Shown here: positions 1 through 11,600 of the stretch, one piece after another | How positions within the stretch are numbered: the first letter of the stretch is position 1 | Layout: each line of letters starts with the position of its first letter | From: Hansfordia pulvinata | Taxonomy: Eukaryota; Ascomycota; Sordariomycetes; Xylariales | Assembly: GCA_006538405.1 (NCBI GenBank) | Contig: BJKQ01000001.1 | Span: forward strand, 1,302,001-1,366,000 | DNA: 64,000 nt | Reading direction: 5' to 3' | Notes under the pieces: generated by a model | Told to the model about the DNA's origin: nothing | Databases searched by the model: none | What the model saw: the letters and a program-made list of their open reading frames with translations, nothing else | Translations under genes and position numbers: made by a program

Positions 1-1155
1 TGGCCTCGGCAGTTGCGGATTGGCAGCAGAAGAACTCCTAGTGAAATAGAACGGGTGGGCGGGACTCGGACGTTTATGTTTCGATCAGAAATTATGACTC
101 GACGTACGCCTTCTCGCCCTCATTCACTGCGATGCCTGGCTTTAAAAACGGAATCATAAAAGAGACAGTAGATTGAGCAGCGCCGAGCAGGCCCATTGTT
201 CGATTTGCTTGGCCTCTCAACCACCCCGCCGGCGCCCCTGATCATGCGGATCCGCTCCTCGGAGGGGTACGCCTCTAGCGTTGTGCTCATCAAGAAGTGA
301 GCTACGACTCTGTATCTAATGTCGAGGGTTTGAAAACTCGAGACAAGGTCCGCAAAGACGTCGGCAAATAGAAATGCGAATGCCCACCCGTGCCACCCTA
401 TCAAGTAGGAGGCGACCCCGAAATGGATGGTTACCACGCCACTTGGGGAACAAACACAGATGTTGTAGTCAGTGAGCTAACTCCCAGCGATGGCGCCCAG
501 TGGCCTGATTGGACGAGCACAAAGAAGGAGTTCGAGCTCGGAGAGGGAGCCTGATGTGATATTATGAATGCTACCACCCGCCGTCCAATAATGGTACTCT
601 CAGCCCCGTGTAATGCCATTCAAACCCAGACTTGGATGTCGACGGCTGTTCGCTTGCTAGCGATCACTGCGCGAGTATACAAAGGCGATGTAAGCAATAT
701 GGAAAAGTTCAACACTGGAGAGCCATGCTTCGGGTATATGAAGGACCATTCTTCGGGTATCTGCCAATCCTTGTCCCTGATCAAGTTTTCGCCGTACTTG
801 GGTCCGTGTAGCGTGCGATCCAACATGGCTCCTTGGTACCAGAAACTGCAACGTAAAAGAGGCTCGGGCGCCTGTGGTGAACACCCACAACTGTGAGGTG
901 CCTGTATGACACCAACCTGGCCTTGGTGTCTTTCCCACTGTTCATGGTACCTCGACCGGGTTGCCTACCTGGCCCGTGAGAAGCGGGACCAATCATGTGA
1001 CGGCCAACTCATCGCCCTGATCGGCTTCAAGCCCGAATCGGTTAACCAAGAACAGCAGCGTTTCACTGCGATCCGAACGCAGCCAAGCAGCAACTTGGAC
1101 GGCGCCGCCCCCGACGCCGACGAGTTTAAGTCGCCTTTCGCGCGCCTCTAGAACC
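1..1155. other. No gene resolved; possible decayed minus-strand ORF pieces
   Basis: Several minus-strand open stretches (about 826-620, 619-431 and 437-120) lie end to end in different frames. One has a hydrophobic, membrane-like run near its start (WHGWAFAFLFADVFADLV). They could be exons of an unrecognised gene or remains of one, but I see no convincing splice chain or family motif. The region ends about 5 bases before the stop codon of the EF-hand gene. Confidence 0.3.
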
Positions 1156-2753
1156 TCACTTGAGCTGCTTGAGGATCTCGACGAGGAAGTCCTCGAAGCT
1201 GAGGGTGATGTAGCCGTCGCGGTCGTCGTCGTACTTCTTGAAGACGTCGGTCATGCGCTTGAGGCTGATGCAGGCCTGGACGAAGAGGTCGAAGCTCATG
1301 ACGCCCTCGTTGCGCTTGTCGTACGTGTTGAAGAGCAGCTCGACGAAGCCCTCGGACAGGCGGTAGCGGAAGGCCTCTAGGGCGGCGCGGAACTCGCCGA
1401 GTGAGATGTTGCCGGAGCGGTCGACGTCGAAGCGGTCGAAGAGGGTGCGCCACGAGGCCAGGAAGCTCCACAGGCCGCAGAACTCGTCGAAGCCGATGCT
1501 GCCGGACCGGTCGCTGTCGAACATGCGGATCATCATCTTGACCGTCTGCCCGTCGAACGGCGTCCAGTCGCCGTTGACCAGAGCTGCTGACAGCTCGCGC
1601 TCCGAGAGCTGGCCGGTGCCTGGGGGGGAGGGGCGTCTGGTGTTAGAGCAGGGGCGGCCGGGGGAGCACGTGGGACATACCATTCTTGTCGACGGCTCGG
1701 AATAGAGGCAGTAGAGTTGGGTCGGAGCCGTTGTCCGGGGGCTGGGGGGAAGGGGGCAGGCGGCCGGGCTGAGGCGGGCGGTTGTGCGTGGTAGGTCGGG
1801 GGCCTGAGGCCTGTGGCGGGGGAGACATGACGGAGGAAGGAGGTCCGCCGGGGGGCCCGTAGCCTCCGTGGCCGCCGCGGCCGCCGGGGCTGGTGCTGTA
1901 GTGTCCTCCATGCTGGCTCCCGTGCTGGCTACCGTGCTGACTTCCGTGCTGGCTGCCGTGGTAGCTGCCGTGTTGGCTACCGTGCTGGCTCGGGTGACCG
2001 CCGCCGCCGCCTCCGTATTGTCCCGGAGCGGGGCCTTGGTTGCTGTAGCCGTAGCTGGCGGCCTGGGGGCTCAGGCGGCCGGGGCCGGACTCATGGCGTC
2101 GGGGGTCGGGTCTGTAACCGCCGGAGCTGGGACGGGCGGGGGAGGCTTGGACTCGTATCGAGACTGGGATGGGGGAGCGCCGGGTTTCTGCGAGAGAAGC
2201 GTGGCTGGTCAGCGAGAGGGCGCTTCGGCAGGGGGGGTGTGCATGTGCGGGAGGACGCGCGACGAGGGGGCGTGTAGAAGTTCGCGTTTTGTTGTTGTGT
2301 ATCACGTACGCCTTCGTTGGGCTCTGCGAACCTGCGCAATGTCAGCAAGCCTTGTTCGGCGCTGCGGGGGCGCGAACGGAGTTCATGGTGCTGCAAGGTG
2401 GAATGATATTGGTCTGGTAGGTAGGCACACGTATGTAGGCTGAAGGAGGTACATGTATGGATGTATGTAGCGCAAGGAATGGAAATGCACGAAATGCATG
2501 AGGTGCAGGTCGTCGAGAGGAAGGGGCGCGCGCGTGTGCGCACAAGGGCGGCCGCGAGGGCAGGCGCGAGGGTGCGGGCGTGGGCAGGTGTGAGGGCGCG
2601 AGCGCGGGTGCGCGCAATGACGATGGCGGGGCAAAGTGGCACGCACCGGGCGGATGGGGTTCGCGGAATGACGTGGCGCACTGGGTTGGGCTGGACGGTG
2701 CGGGCGACTTACCTGGGCAGCTCGTCAGGGTTGTAGGGTCTGTTGTAGGCCAT
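1156..2753 (-). CDS. Penta-EF-hand calcium-binding protein (ALG-2/sorcin/Pef1 family)
   Basis: Calcium sensor of the penta-EF-hand family, which in fungi and animals binds membranes or partner proteins in a calcium-dependent way. My model is three exons, 2753-2713, 2126-1681 and 1619-1156, giving 316 aa that start MAYNRPYNPDELP. The intron at 1680-1620 is firm: it has a GTATGT donor and splits EF-hand 1 inside DKNGTGQ. The intron at 2712-2127 (586 bp, GTAAGT donor) is long for a fungus, and its acceptor is less certain. Residues 14 to about 150 are low-complexity, rich in Gly, Pro and Ser, with a repeated HGSQ unit, as is usual for PEF N-termini. EF loops: DKNGTGQLSERE, DSDRSGSIGFDE, DVDRSGNISLGE, a degenerate fourth (YDKRNEGVMSFD) and DDDRDGYITLSFED with a small insertion. 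The protein ends EILKQLK. The family call is secure; the exact N-terminus is not. Confidence 0.86.
1909..1990. repeat. 12-bp coding tandem repeat (HGSQ units)
   Basis: About seven imperfect copies of a 12-bp unit resembling CGTGCTGGCTAC lie within exon 2 of the EF-hand gene. Read on the minus strand they encode HGSQ and variants (HGSY, HGGH). The unit is a multiple of three, so gain or loss of a copy keeps the reading frame. Confidence 0.85.
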
Positions 2754-4615
2754 GATGCCGGTGCGTGCAGACTCGAGTCCGCCGTGTCTGCGCTCGGGGC
2801 AAAGGTGAAGCGGGAGGAGGAGGAGGCGGAGGACGGACAGCAGACGGAAGAAGGGAGAGGAGAGGCGTGGTAAACAACGACGAGCCTGTCAGCGGCGGCG
2901 GCGTCCAAGACGGATGGATGGGGATGCGCCTGGAGCGGGCTCAGTCGGGCGGACGGCTGGACCGGCACAGATCACTCGCAGTTATTTATGTAGGTAGATT
3001 ATCAGGCCGGCGCTGCGTTGTGACCTGACCTGTCCTGATCTGGGGCTGGGCTATTTCAATCACAAGGCCGAGCCAGGTGCTGGTCCGTCTTTTTTTTTTT
3101 TTCTCAATCAGGTGCGGCTGGGCGTGCTGTACTGGAAGTATTATTCTGCTGGCTCCGGCTTCGAGTTCAAATCAGGCTCATGAATGGAAGATCAGAGGAT
3201 GAGGCAGAGTGACTGGCAACGCCCTTTTTTTATGATTTTCTCGCATTGGATATGACCTATCCCCCCAGCCTACTATGGATGCCTCCACAGCCTCGCTCCT
3301 GTATCCATACCTACAGCTGGGACGCCCGGAGGTTTGCTCACACCTTACCTAAGGAAGGTCAGGACAGGTTAGGGAGGTACCTAACTTGCAGGTGATCAGG
3401 CTGGGACAACAAAGACGGCCAACCCGACCTGAGGTACGAGTACCTGCCCCCTTGGCGATAACGACTTGCGTCATAGCCGTCTGCGGCGGCCGCAAAGGGA
3501 GGCTTGGTAGGTACTCGAAGCAGTGATGGCGGGTCTTTGCGACCTTGTCGAAGCCTCCAGCTGACTTGACCTGTCCTCGTCGTGTCCCGTACTGAATGTA
3601 CCTATTCGTAAGTCGCAAGGTATGTCGCCTGGCTCTCCTCGCACGAGAGTCGCAAACCGCCTGACCAGTTCGCCTTGACAGAGGCGAGAAACAGCCGACG
3701 GGGAGTCATGCCCGGCTCGTATTGATCCAGCTTGGGGCGCCGCTCGACAGTTACCAGCGTCGTCATGTGTGGCTGAGCGAGATGGGCTGCCCGGTCCGCT
3801 GTTTCTGTCTCTCCTGGCCTGAGCGCTCGCCGGGCAGGAGGATACTGAAAGAAAAGCTCGTCTATTCGAACGGCTCCTCCGTTCGCACTGGTAGTCTGGG
3901 TCAAGACTTGCAACGGGGCTGTGTGAGGCTGTGGTCGCCGCGTCTTGCCGCTAAACCCTGCGCTGCGTAGCCATGTCTGATGAAAGAGAGAATGATCAGC
4001 GCACATGGTATCCATGTGCCAGGCCTAAGGCACGACATTTGCACATTCCCGCCGCGTCGTCTTCTTTTGATTATCCGTACATACTATCGGCTTGCTCCTT
4101 GGGTAGATGCGTATCCGTGGAATCCGTCTTCAGAAAGACGACCAGGCACAGGGAATGGGCATCCGGATGTCGTCCCGTCGTGCCTAACTGAACAAGTACT
4201 TGTAGACCCCGCGATTGGGCTCGGGGTCGGCTCGTAATCTGCGAGAACCCCGCTTACGTGCTCGCAACTTGGCGAGCCTGCCACGCTGCCACTGCGAGTG
4301 CTCGGAGATATTCATCCCACTCTGATCACTTCTGGTCAGTGACGGTGGCATCACATGACACAACCAGATACAGATGGAAGTATGGCTGGGTTTATCCTAT
4401 GGAGTATCGGGCTCGTTTTCACGTACAGACAGCGTCACTGTCGATGTAACTAAGAAGGCCAGAAGTACGAGTAGACCGTAAGACAGATTACTTGTACCTT
4501 AGGTACATACAGACCCACATCCTTAGCAGTCCCGACGTCGTCCGCCGAATGGCTGGACACGATGGCGTCATTCCCGCCTGAAAATGTGATTGTATGGAGG
4601 CTGCTGCCCGTCTCA

Positions 4616-4646
<31 letters not shown>

Positions 4647-5034
4647 GGCAGCGGCAGCGGTGGGCGGACCCTCCGGAATCGATCGTCCACCGGCTGCCAG
4701 TTGGGCCGCCCTGACTAATACGGTACAGCACAGCTCAGTACAGCACAGCACAGCATAGCACACTACGCCTCCGCCCCATTACTCGCGCGTGCATACGAGT
4801 ACAGGGCACATCGTGAGGCTTCTACGACTTCAGACCAGCGGGCATCACTCTCTTCTCCCACACGCATTAGCCCGTTTGCGCACCTAATTTGACCAGAGGC
4901 ACAGCCAGCTGCAGTTCAACACACCGTGGTCACCGTCACGAGCCCCGCGCCCTCGGTCAACAACAACAACCGCACGCCTCACGCCTCTCTCGCCTCGGCT
5001 GTCCTCCTTTCGAGGCCAAGACGAAGCAACCACC
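2754..5034. other. Intergenic region without a supported gene
   Basis: This lies between the divergent EF-hand and ChaC genes. It holds a T run at 3090-3102, three TACGAGTA copies (3435, 4466, 4794), a CGG/CAG-rich tract near 4618-4670 and a CAGCA/CAGTA-rich tract around 4730-4760. The minus ORF at 3602-4015 (137 aa) has no recognisable motif. The last 150 bases or so upstream of 5035 are probably the ChaC 5' leader. Confidence 0.5.
4618..4670. repeat. (CGG)/(CAG)-type trinucleotide tract
   Basis: An imperfect run of CGG and CAG triplets in intergenic DNA. It produces alanine-rich and arginine-rich shadow ORFs on the minus strand that I do not regard as genes. Confidence 0.8.
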
Positions 5035-7115
5035 ATGGCTACCGACGCCGAGCCCGAAGAGTTCTGGCTCTTCGGCTACGGGTATGCATGCGTCTGCCTC
5101 TCCTCCCCTCCCCCCCTCCCTCCTTCCACGCCTCGCCCACCCCCCCCCCCCCCCCAAAAAAAAAAACCCTCCACCGCCCGAGCGTCGCGAGTCACCTGCC
5201 AGCGTCAGCTCTGGTCTCGACACTTCAGCTTCCAGCTTGCACGCCTAGGCGGGATCCGGGGCGCACTCGCCCGATCCCGCCCGTGTGTCATCGCCGGAGA
5301 TTTTCCCGCCTATCTGACCCTACCTCACCTACAAATGCACCTTACGTGCAGACAGCAGCGCTGACCTCATCCACGCGCACGTTCAGGAGCCTCATCTACA
5401 AGCCTCCGCCGCACTTCGGTGAGCCGATATGCCCTGCCCTGCCCCCCCCTCCCCCCCCCCCCCCTGCCCCCGTCCGGACTCCTCCGGGACTTTCAGCGCT
5501 TTAGGGCTCGTTGTCAATGGGCCTCATTCCCAGCTGCTGACAGAGCGGGGCCGTCAACCCGGGCCATACGACTGACTGACCGTGGTTGGGCAGACCGACG
5601 GATACCGGGCTGGGTTACCGGATATGTGAGGCGGTTTTGGCAGGTGAGATAGCACATGACCCTCCCCTGAGTGACCCGTACCGTCCCGTAGTTGGCACCG
5701 GCCCCTCCACTCCCGCTCCCTTCCCGGCCGAACCTTAACTCTTCCGGCCCGGTGCGGTCCGTTCCGCCCCGTCGTCTTCGATTCGTCTCCGTATCTTCGA
5801 CGAGGGGCCACATGGGCTGTTGCAATCGGCGTACCGTGATCAGAAAGGCTGACTTGTATCACAGGCAAGGTACGCATCTCAGACGGGCCCTCTCTCCATC
5901 TGTGCCGTCACTTGCGGCATGGCCCAAAACATGATACTCTTGATCCGTCTCCCTACCTCACTTTTGACTTCCATTCGCCTTTATACGCAGAGCTTAACTG
6001 AGCCATTTTGCTTTGACTTCAACAGCACTGAGGTTGAAACCCAACATCATCCCCATCACCACCGCTGCTGTCACCGTCCTCTATCAATAACCACATGTCT
6101 GCGCAACCCAACCCTGACCGCCTGCTTTTGGAGCCCCCTCCTTACAAACTCGCCTTTTCTAAGCGTTCGCCCTTCTCAGCCATGGCCCTCGCTATTCTCA
6201 ATGCCCTTCGCTTTCCCTTCATCAGCTTGCCCCTTTTCCATTCTCGCTGCCCCTGCTCTCAGCCACGCTCCCCTGGACCCCTTTCTCTCTCATACCATCT
6301 AACACCATGCCACTCTACCCTCCGTTCCCCAGCTGCGCCCCTGAACTGTGAATCCCACTTCTCGGCCCCATCTCCACTGTCTATCTACCAACCCCATCTC
6401 CCATACCCTCCGTCAGAGACAAAAAAAGAAAGAAGAAAAACAAAAGAAACTGACCGACCCGCGAACAAACCAGCCAAGACCACCGCGGCACCCCGACCGC
6501 CCCAGGCCGCGTGGTGACCCTGATCGAGCGCTCCCACTGGGCCTCCCTGGTCGACGCCCACGCCTCCGCCCCCGAGCGCGTCTGGGGCGTCGCCTACCGC
6601 ATCCGCGCCGACCGCGCCGCCGAGGTCAAGGCCCACCTCGACATCCGCGAGATCAACGGCTACACCATCCACTACGCCCCCTTCCAGCCTGCCCCTGGTG
6701 CTGACGGTGACGGTGATGGTGGTCAAGGTACAGAGCAAGGGAAAGAGCAACATCATCACCATCATCATCAACAAAAGCTACCCCCACCATCAAGACCCTC
6801 GTCTACATAGGCACCCCCGACAACGACCAGTTCGTAGGCCCCCAGGACCCCCAGGCCCTCGCCGAGCACATCGCCGTCAGCAGCGGCCCTAGCGGCCTCA
6901 ACCGCGACTACCTCTTCGGCCTCGAGCGCGGCCTCGACGAGCTCAGCCCCGACAGCGAGGACGACCACGTCACTGACCTCTCGGACCGCGTTCGCGAGAT
7001 TGAGCGCCGCCGGGATGCCGCCTCTGCCGCTGCGCCCGAGGAAGGAGGGACAGCACCGCGCAAGTTCAGCTTGGCCAGCAGCGTCGAGGAGCAAGAGGAG
7101 ACGGAGAAGCCATAG
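5035..7115 (+). CDS. ChaC-like gamma-glutamylcyclotransferase (glutathione degradation)
   Basis: ChaC enzymes cleave glutathione in the cytosol to 5-oxoproline and Cys-Gly. The start ATG sits in a strong context (CACCATGGC). Six exons give 241 aa: 5035-5081, 5387-5418, 5594-5643, 5865-5869, 6474-6727 and 6778-7115. Assembled hallmarks are FGYGSLIYKP (substrate loop, residues 13-22), DRRIPGWVTGYVRRFWQ (27-43), ASQDHRGTPTAPGRVV (44-59), WGVAYRI (82-88) and REINGY (103-108). Glu104 matches the conserved REKxGY glutamate that I believe is the catalytic acid. The C-terminal part contains TLVYIGTPDN and GLNRDYLF, then an acidic tail. The fourth exon is only 5 nt (GCAAG), yet without it the frame breaks and the family's Ala-Ser before DHRG is missing. 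Intron 1 carries a C15-A11 tract. The 50-bp intron 6728-6777 has alternative donors in the same phase nearby. Confidence 0.9.
5139..5166. repeat. Poly-C/poly-A tract in ChaC intron 1
   Basis: A run of about 15 C followed directly by about 11 A inside the first ChaC intron. It is likely to be length-variable and prone to sequencing error. Confidence 0.85.
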
Positions 7116-7765
7116 CCTGCCGTCTCTGGAAGCATTCACCCTTCTCACCATGTCATATTCTGCTCGGCATAGATAGGTCTAGACTTTGGGTTCGATTCGG
7201 CATCTGGCATGGGAACCACATGCCCTAACTAGATCCTCGGCAGAATGACCACCTGGACCAGAGGAAATACTGCTGTATCACCAAAAGGTGCATCATTGCC
7301 TGGCAATCCACCCCCAGCAAAGCCCGTCCTTTTTCTCGCATCTTCCATCATTCATTCGTGAGATAGAAACCGGAAATCAAGTCATGATTGACAAAGGAAA
7401 ATAATAGAAATTGAGAGAAGCATACAGAATATGCTCCATGGAGAGGAAAGCGACTGGCTTCCCCTCCTGCGGCCTCGTCGGGTCGCCCAAGGCTCGCCCC
7501 CTCGTTTAGGGGAGCCCCGAATTTGCCGGTCGATGGAATCTCGGATTGGTAGCTGAAAACGTGCTGATGGACCTTATCACTCTGGCGGAACGGGTATCAT
7601 GCGCAGAAACTCAAACACACAGGTTGCCGAATCGTATGCTCGCGTACTAGTACAGAAATGACACTGGCGTATGGGGTCGTTCTTCGTTGGAAAGCATCCG
7701 CACTCGACTCTGGATTGACAGGCTGGCGACAGTCGGATATGCCATCATGCAGCAGCTGGGCACGC
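7116..7765. other. Convergent 3' region between ChaC and the RRM gene
   Basis: Both genes end toward this stretch, so it probably holds two 3' UTRs. It is somewhat less GC-rich, especially around 7380-7430. I see no coding signal in it. Confidence 0.6.
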
Positions 7766-8629
7766 CTAGTATCGCGGAGGTCCCTGGGGAGACTGCTGCT
7801 GGGGAGGCGGCGGGCCACCCTGCTGCATCGGCTGCTCATAGCCGTAGGGCATGGGCGCAGGGTATCCTGAAGGCGGCAGGTTAGCATCTGGGGTTCAGGC
7901 CGTCAGGTCCATACTCCCAGCTTACCTTGGGGAGGGGCCCCTCCGTACTGAGGCATCGGGGGTGGGTAGCCGCCACGGCCGTAGCCGGGCTGCTGCTGCT
8001 GCTGGTACATACCAGGGTTGGGCATACCGTATCCACCGGGAGGTCCGCCGGCGTAGGGCATCTGAGGCGGGCCACCACCGTAGCCACCTCGGCCACCGCC
8101 AAAGCCGCCGCGTCCTCCGTAGCCGCCACCTCGTGGGCCGGTATCAGCGGCCTTGTCCACGCGGATGGGTCTTCCGTCGAATCTGGCAGGTTCGCATTAG
8201 GAGCTGTTTGCTTTTCGTCCGATGACCTGGGTGACTCACTCGACGTTGTTCATGCTGGCGATGGCGGCCTGCGCATCCTGCTCACTAGAGAAGCGCACAA
8301 AGCCAAAGCCGCGGCTGCGTCCGGTGTCACGGTCCTTGACAACGACCTAAGCCTCCAGTCAGTCACTGTCTCGCTACGCTCGATTGACTGGTGGTTGGAA
8401 GAGCTATCGGAGCGTGCATGAGGTTGGGGTAGGGAATCGTGGTAGCTTGCGACAGCTAGGCTCTTCGGCACGTACCGCTTCTTCAACGGGACCGAACTCT
8501 TCGAACTTCTGTCGTAGGGTTCCCTCCTCGGTGTGCCATGCAAGGCCTCTGGAGAAAGACAGGGTCAGCGGTGCGCGGCGCAACTTTAAAAGCTGAAGGG
8601 TATGCTTACCCAATGAATAGTTTGGACAT
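7766..8629 (-). CDS. Glycine-rich RNA-binding protein with one N-terminal RRM
   Basis: Small RRM protein of the cold-inducible/glycine-rich RNA-binding group, expected to bind single-stranded RNA in nucleus or cytoplasm. Five exons on the minus strand, 8629-8610, 8548-8476, 8346-8240, 8182-7926 and 7866-7766, sum to 558 nt (185 aa) with consistent phases. The RRM spans residues 1 to about 80: RNP2 is KLFIGGL (3-9) and RNP1 is [10 protein letters not shown], followed by [19 protein letters not shown], the usual end of the fold. The rest is an RGG/GGY-rich tail with short Gln and Pro runs that ends QGPPRY. The splitting of the RRM by four small introns is typical of fungal members. Donor and acceptor sites are canonical. 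The specific RNA targets cannot be told from sequence. Confidence 0.92.
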
Positions 8630-11600
8630 GGTTACGGATAGACGCGCTGCTCTTTGGCCAAAGTTAGCTTATTGCACCGTGGGGTCGAGATGGGCAAATG
8701 AGGCGACCGCCGATGAGAGTATGGCGATGCTGAGGCGTGTGAAGCGAGGGGCAGGACGGACGAGGGTGAGAGAGAGATGATGGGAGAATTAGGCGCGCAA
8801 TGGACTTCCAGGTTGTGCGGGATTGAGGATGGTCTGAGGAGCAGCAGCAGGGAACCGACATTATGACAAACGTCAATCGAGCAAATTCGATGAAGTGAGG
8901 TGGTCTTGGGGCGAAGGTGGGAGAATGAGGCGCGGTACTGTCGAAGAAGCAGGCGGGGAAGAAGGACGGGACAGTCTCACCTCTGGGAATGCGACAATGT
9001 AGGTTGGGAGATGTCAAACGGCCGCGGGTATATCGCGGGGGGACGAGTACGAGTAGACCAGAGGAACAGATGGACTGGGCTGGGAGCGGCGGGGCTCAGA
9101 TAAGGCCGTCGAGAGTGGGATACTGGAAGGTGGGCACGACGTGCTATGGAGGCAGAGTGGGGCGTGGCTCGGGTCAAGTGCGTGGGCGAGAGAATGGATG
9201 CGGGTAGGTGGACAGGCGGGTGGCAGCCAGTACGAGTACATGGATGTAGGGGGAGGAGCAATAGAAGCAGCAGCATGAATGGGAGGGGGGCGCGAGCTGG
9301 AGCCGACGGGGACCTCAGCAGCAGCGGCAAACTCTCACTCTACATGTAGGCAGGTACCCAGCGACAGGCCAGTCTCTCCACTGCAGTCCAAGTACCGTCG
9401 GGTGTCTGGGGTGAGGCAAGAGGAAGGAAGAGGAAGGTACCCGGCCTCTCGTAAGAGGGATCGCGGTTCGGGGCAGCAGGTGAGACCCTGGGCACTGGAG
9501 TTCGAGTAAAAGGTACATGTACAACATGTAGGGAGGGCAATGGCCACGGTGCGAATAGTACTACTCATACACGTGCAATGCACTTCCAAGCTCCCGTTGA
9601 TATTCGGACTTTGGAAGGGTTACTCAATAGATACCAGTCCTACTTTATCTTACGTACCCATGAATGCGTGTATCAGACGGGCACCAGAGTCGACGTCGTC
9701 ACTGACTTAGCCCATGCAATGCATGAGGCGGGTAGGTAGGTATTCAAGAGTGGTTGGTTCTCAATTGTGTCCAGAGACCAGTAAGAAATAGGTCAATTTA
9801 GCTGTTCCTCTGCTTGTTGCAATCTGGCCAGGATGAGTCCGGCTTGCCGCGGGTGCTCGTGCTTGCAGACCCGATCTGGTCAGGCAAATGACAAGGTTCT
9901 CTGGAGGCGGCTGGCCAGTCTTGACGTATGAGTCCACTTTCGCTGGCTTGTTTGCCTCGTCTCTTGGACTGCTTGGTGACACGGCTGGATGCTGTTCGCT
10001 CGCGCTCTGTGCCGAGAGACCAGCGAGTAAATGGACGGGCGACTGGGCAAAGTGGCTATCGTGATCATCAACATGGGCCAACAGTACGAACATGGGCGGT
10101 GCTTTCCACGGCCAATTTCTGATCAGACATCACCGGTCGCCAACCACAATTGCTCCCATCCAATGCGCCAGCTTATCATCATGCTGTTAATGTTCAACTC
10201 AATAGTGGCCCGGGATTTTCGGGGCTACCCGAGGCCGGCCAGTCTCTGTGCCGCGCGCTGTTGGCTCGTGAGCGGCAATACGGGCCATGACCCCGCACAG
10301 CGGTTGGAACAGGAGCTTGAGGTCACCTTGCGACTCACAGTGTCTGGCGCTTCTGTTGCGCATTGTACGAGTACCTACAAGTGAAACGGCATGCTGCCTC
10401 CAGCAGGGCAGTACGGCTCTCTCCCATTCCAACTCCCTCCTCAAGTCTCATCTAGGTCCACCTCAAAACTCATGCTCTCCTTGACTGCGGGAATCGACAC
10501 GGTGCAACAACGAGCATGGCGGATGTGCAACAAAGCTCGCCACCCACTGGGGGCCCATAGGCGTGTACTCGTAGTGCCGAGTAGTTCTACGGGTTATCTT
10601 TACTCGTGTTGCGGCTACCAGGCGCGGCCCCTCGTATTGGAGACTCCCATCTGGCTTCACGATGCACAGGTGTATACTGCCAACGTCGGCCGGGAGGGCA
10701 CTGCATCCGAGCAACCTCCCCAGATCCCAGCAGAGAACAAGATGGAGCCGCCACATGGACGGCTATGCGAACACTGCGTGCGTACGGATGCCTCATGTGA
10801 GGTATCCCTGAATGCGCGCGACCCCAACCAGACGCAGCCGTCCCCTGGAATCCCCTGTATCGGAGGCACGCCCGCACCGCAGGTCGCCCACACGGCCTGG
10901 GCGGGTTGATGAGACGGCACGACGGGTGTGACAAACGGCAGAAGCCCCTGAGGGTCTCTCCCAGCATGCGCTCTAATAATGGACCCTGGGTTTGCGACCC
11001 GTATGGGCTACCATGCAGGCCCACCGTCTGCTTCGCCGGGGCGCACGCAGAGAGGGGAGGGGAGGGGAGGGGAGGGGAGAGCAGGCAGCTTGACGGCCGC
11101 GTCCTCCCTCCTCATGCTCCTCTCTTGGGCAGGCATCGTGTCGCCCCGGTCCCAGCAGTGCCTCGTCGTACGCGCAGGCCGACTGCGCGTCCTGATGGTC
11201 TACCCGCCCCAATCGGCCCATCTTCTCGGGGTGAAACTGCCACTATCCGGCGGCCCGGCTTGTCTGTCTGCGTTGGGAGGGGCACGAGCACAATATTCGT
11301 AGGGTACTCGTAGGAAGATCCGCCGCCCAGCCCGTCCTCCTGCGCCGACGGCACACCGTACTCCGTACAGCTACAGTAAGAGTACTCGTACCTCAGGTAA
11401 TAAGCTGCCGCGATCGCCACGGCACCTTGCGCGATCCCTGCTGGGCGAGAAGCTCCCCCCCCCCCCCCCCTCGGCAGACGCAGGGTGAAAGCGCGACTAC
11501 TCGTACCTATCTTGTCGTGCTGCGCAAGCACCTACCTTGGGTCCAGTGCGAGCCGGAGGATGATGGGCGTACGAGTACTCGTGGGAAAGTGCGCGTACTA

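Noticed and set aside
7189..7205. GGGTTCGATTCGG, resembling a tRNA B box
   Set aside because: No paired stems or A box at the right distance; lies in the ChaC 3' region.
10391..10909. 172-aa plus-strand ORF
   Set aside because: No domain, overlaps an octamer, and has an equally long antisense ORF; no splice partners seen.
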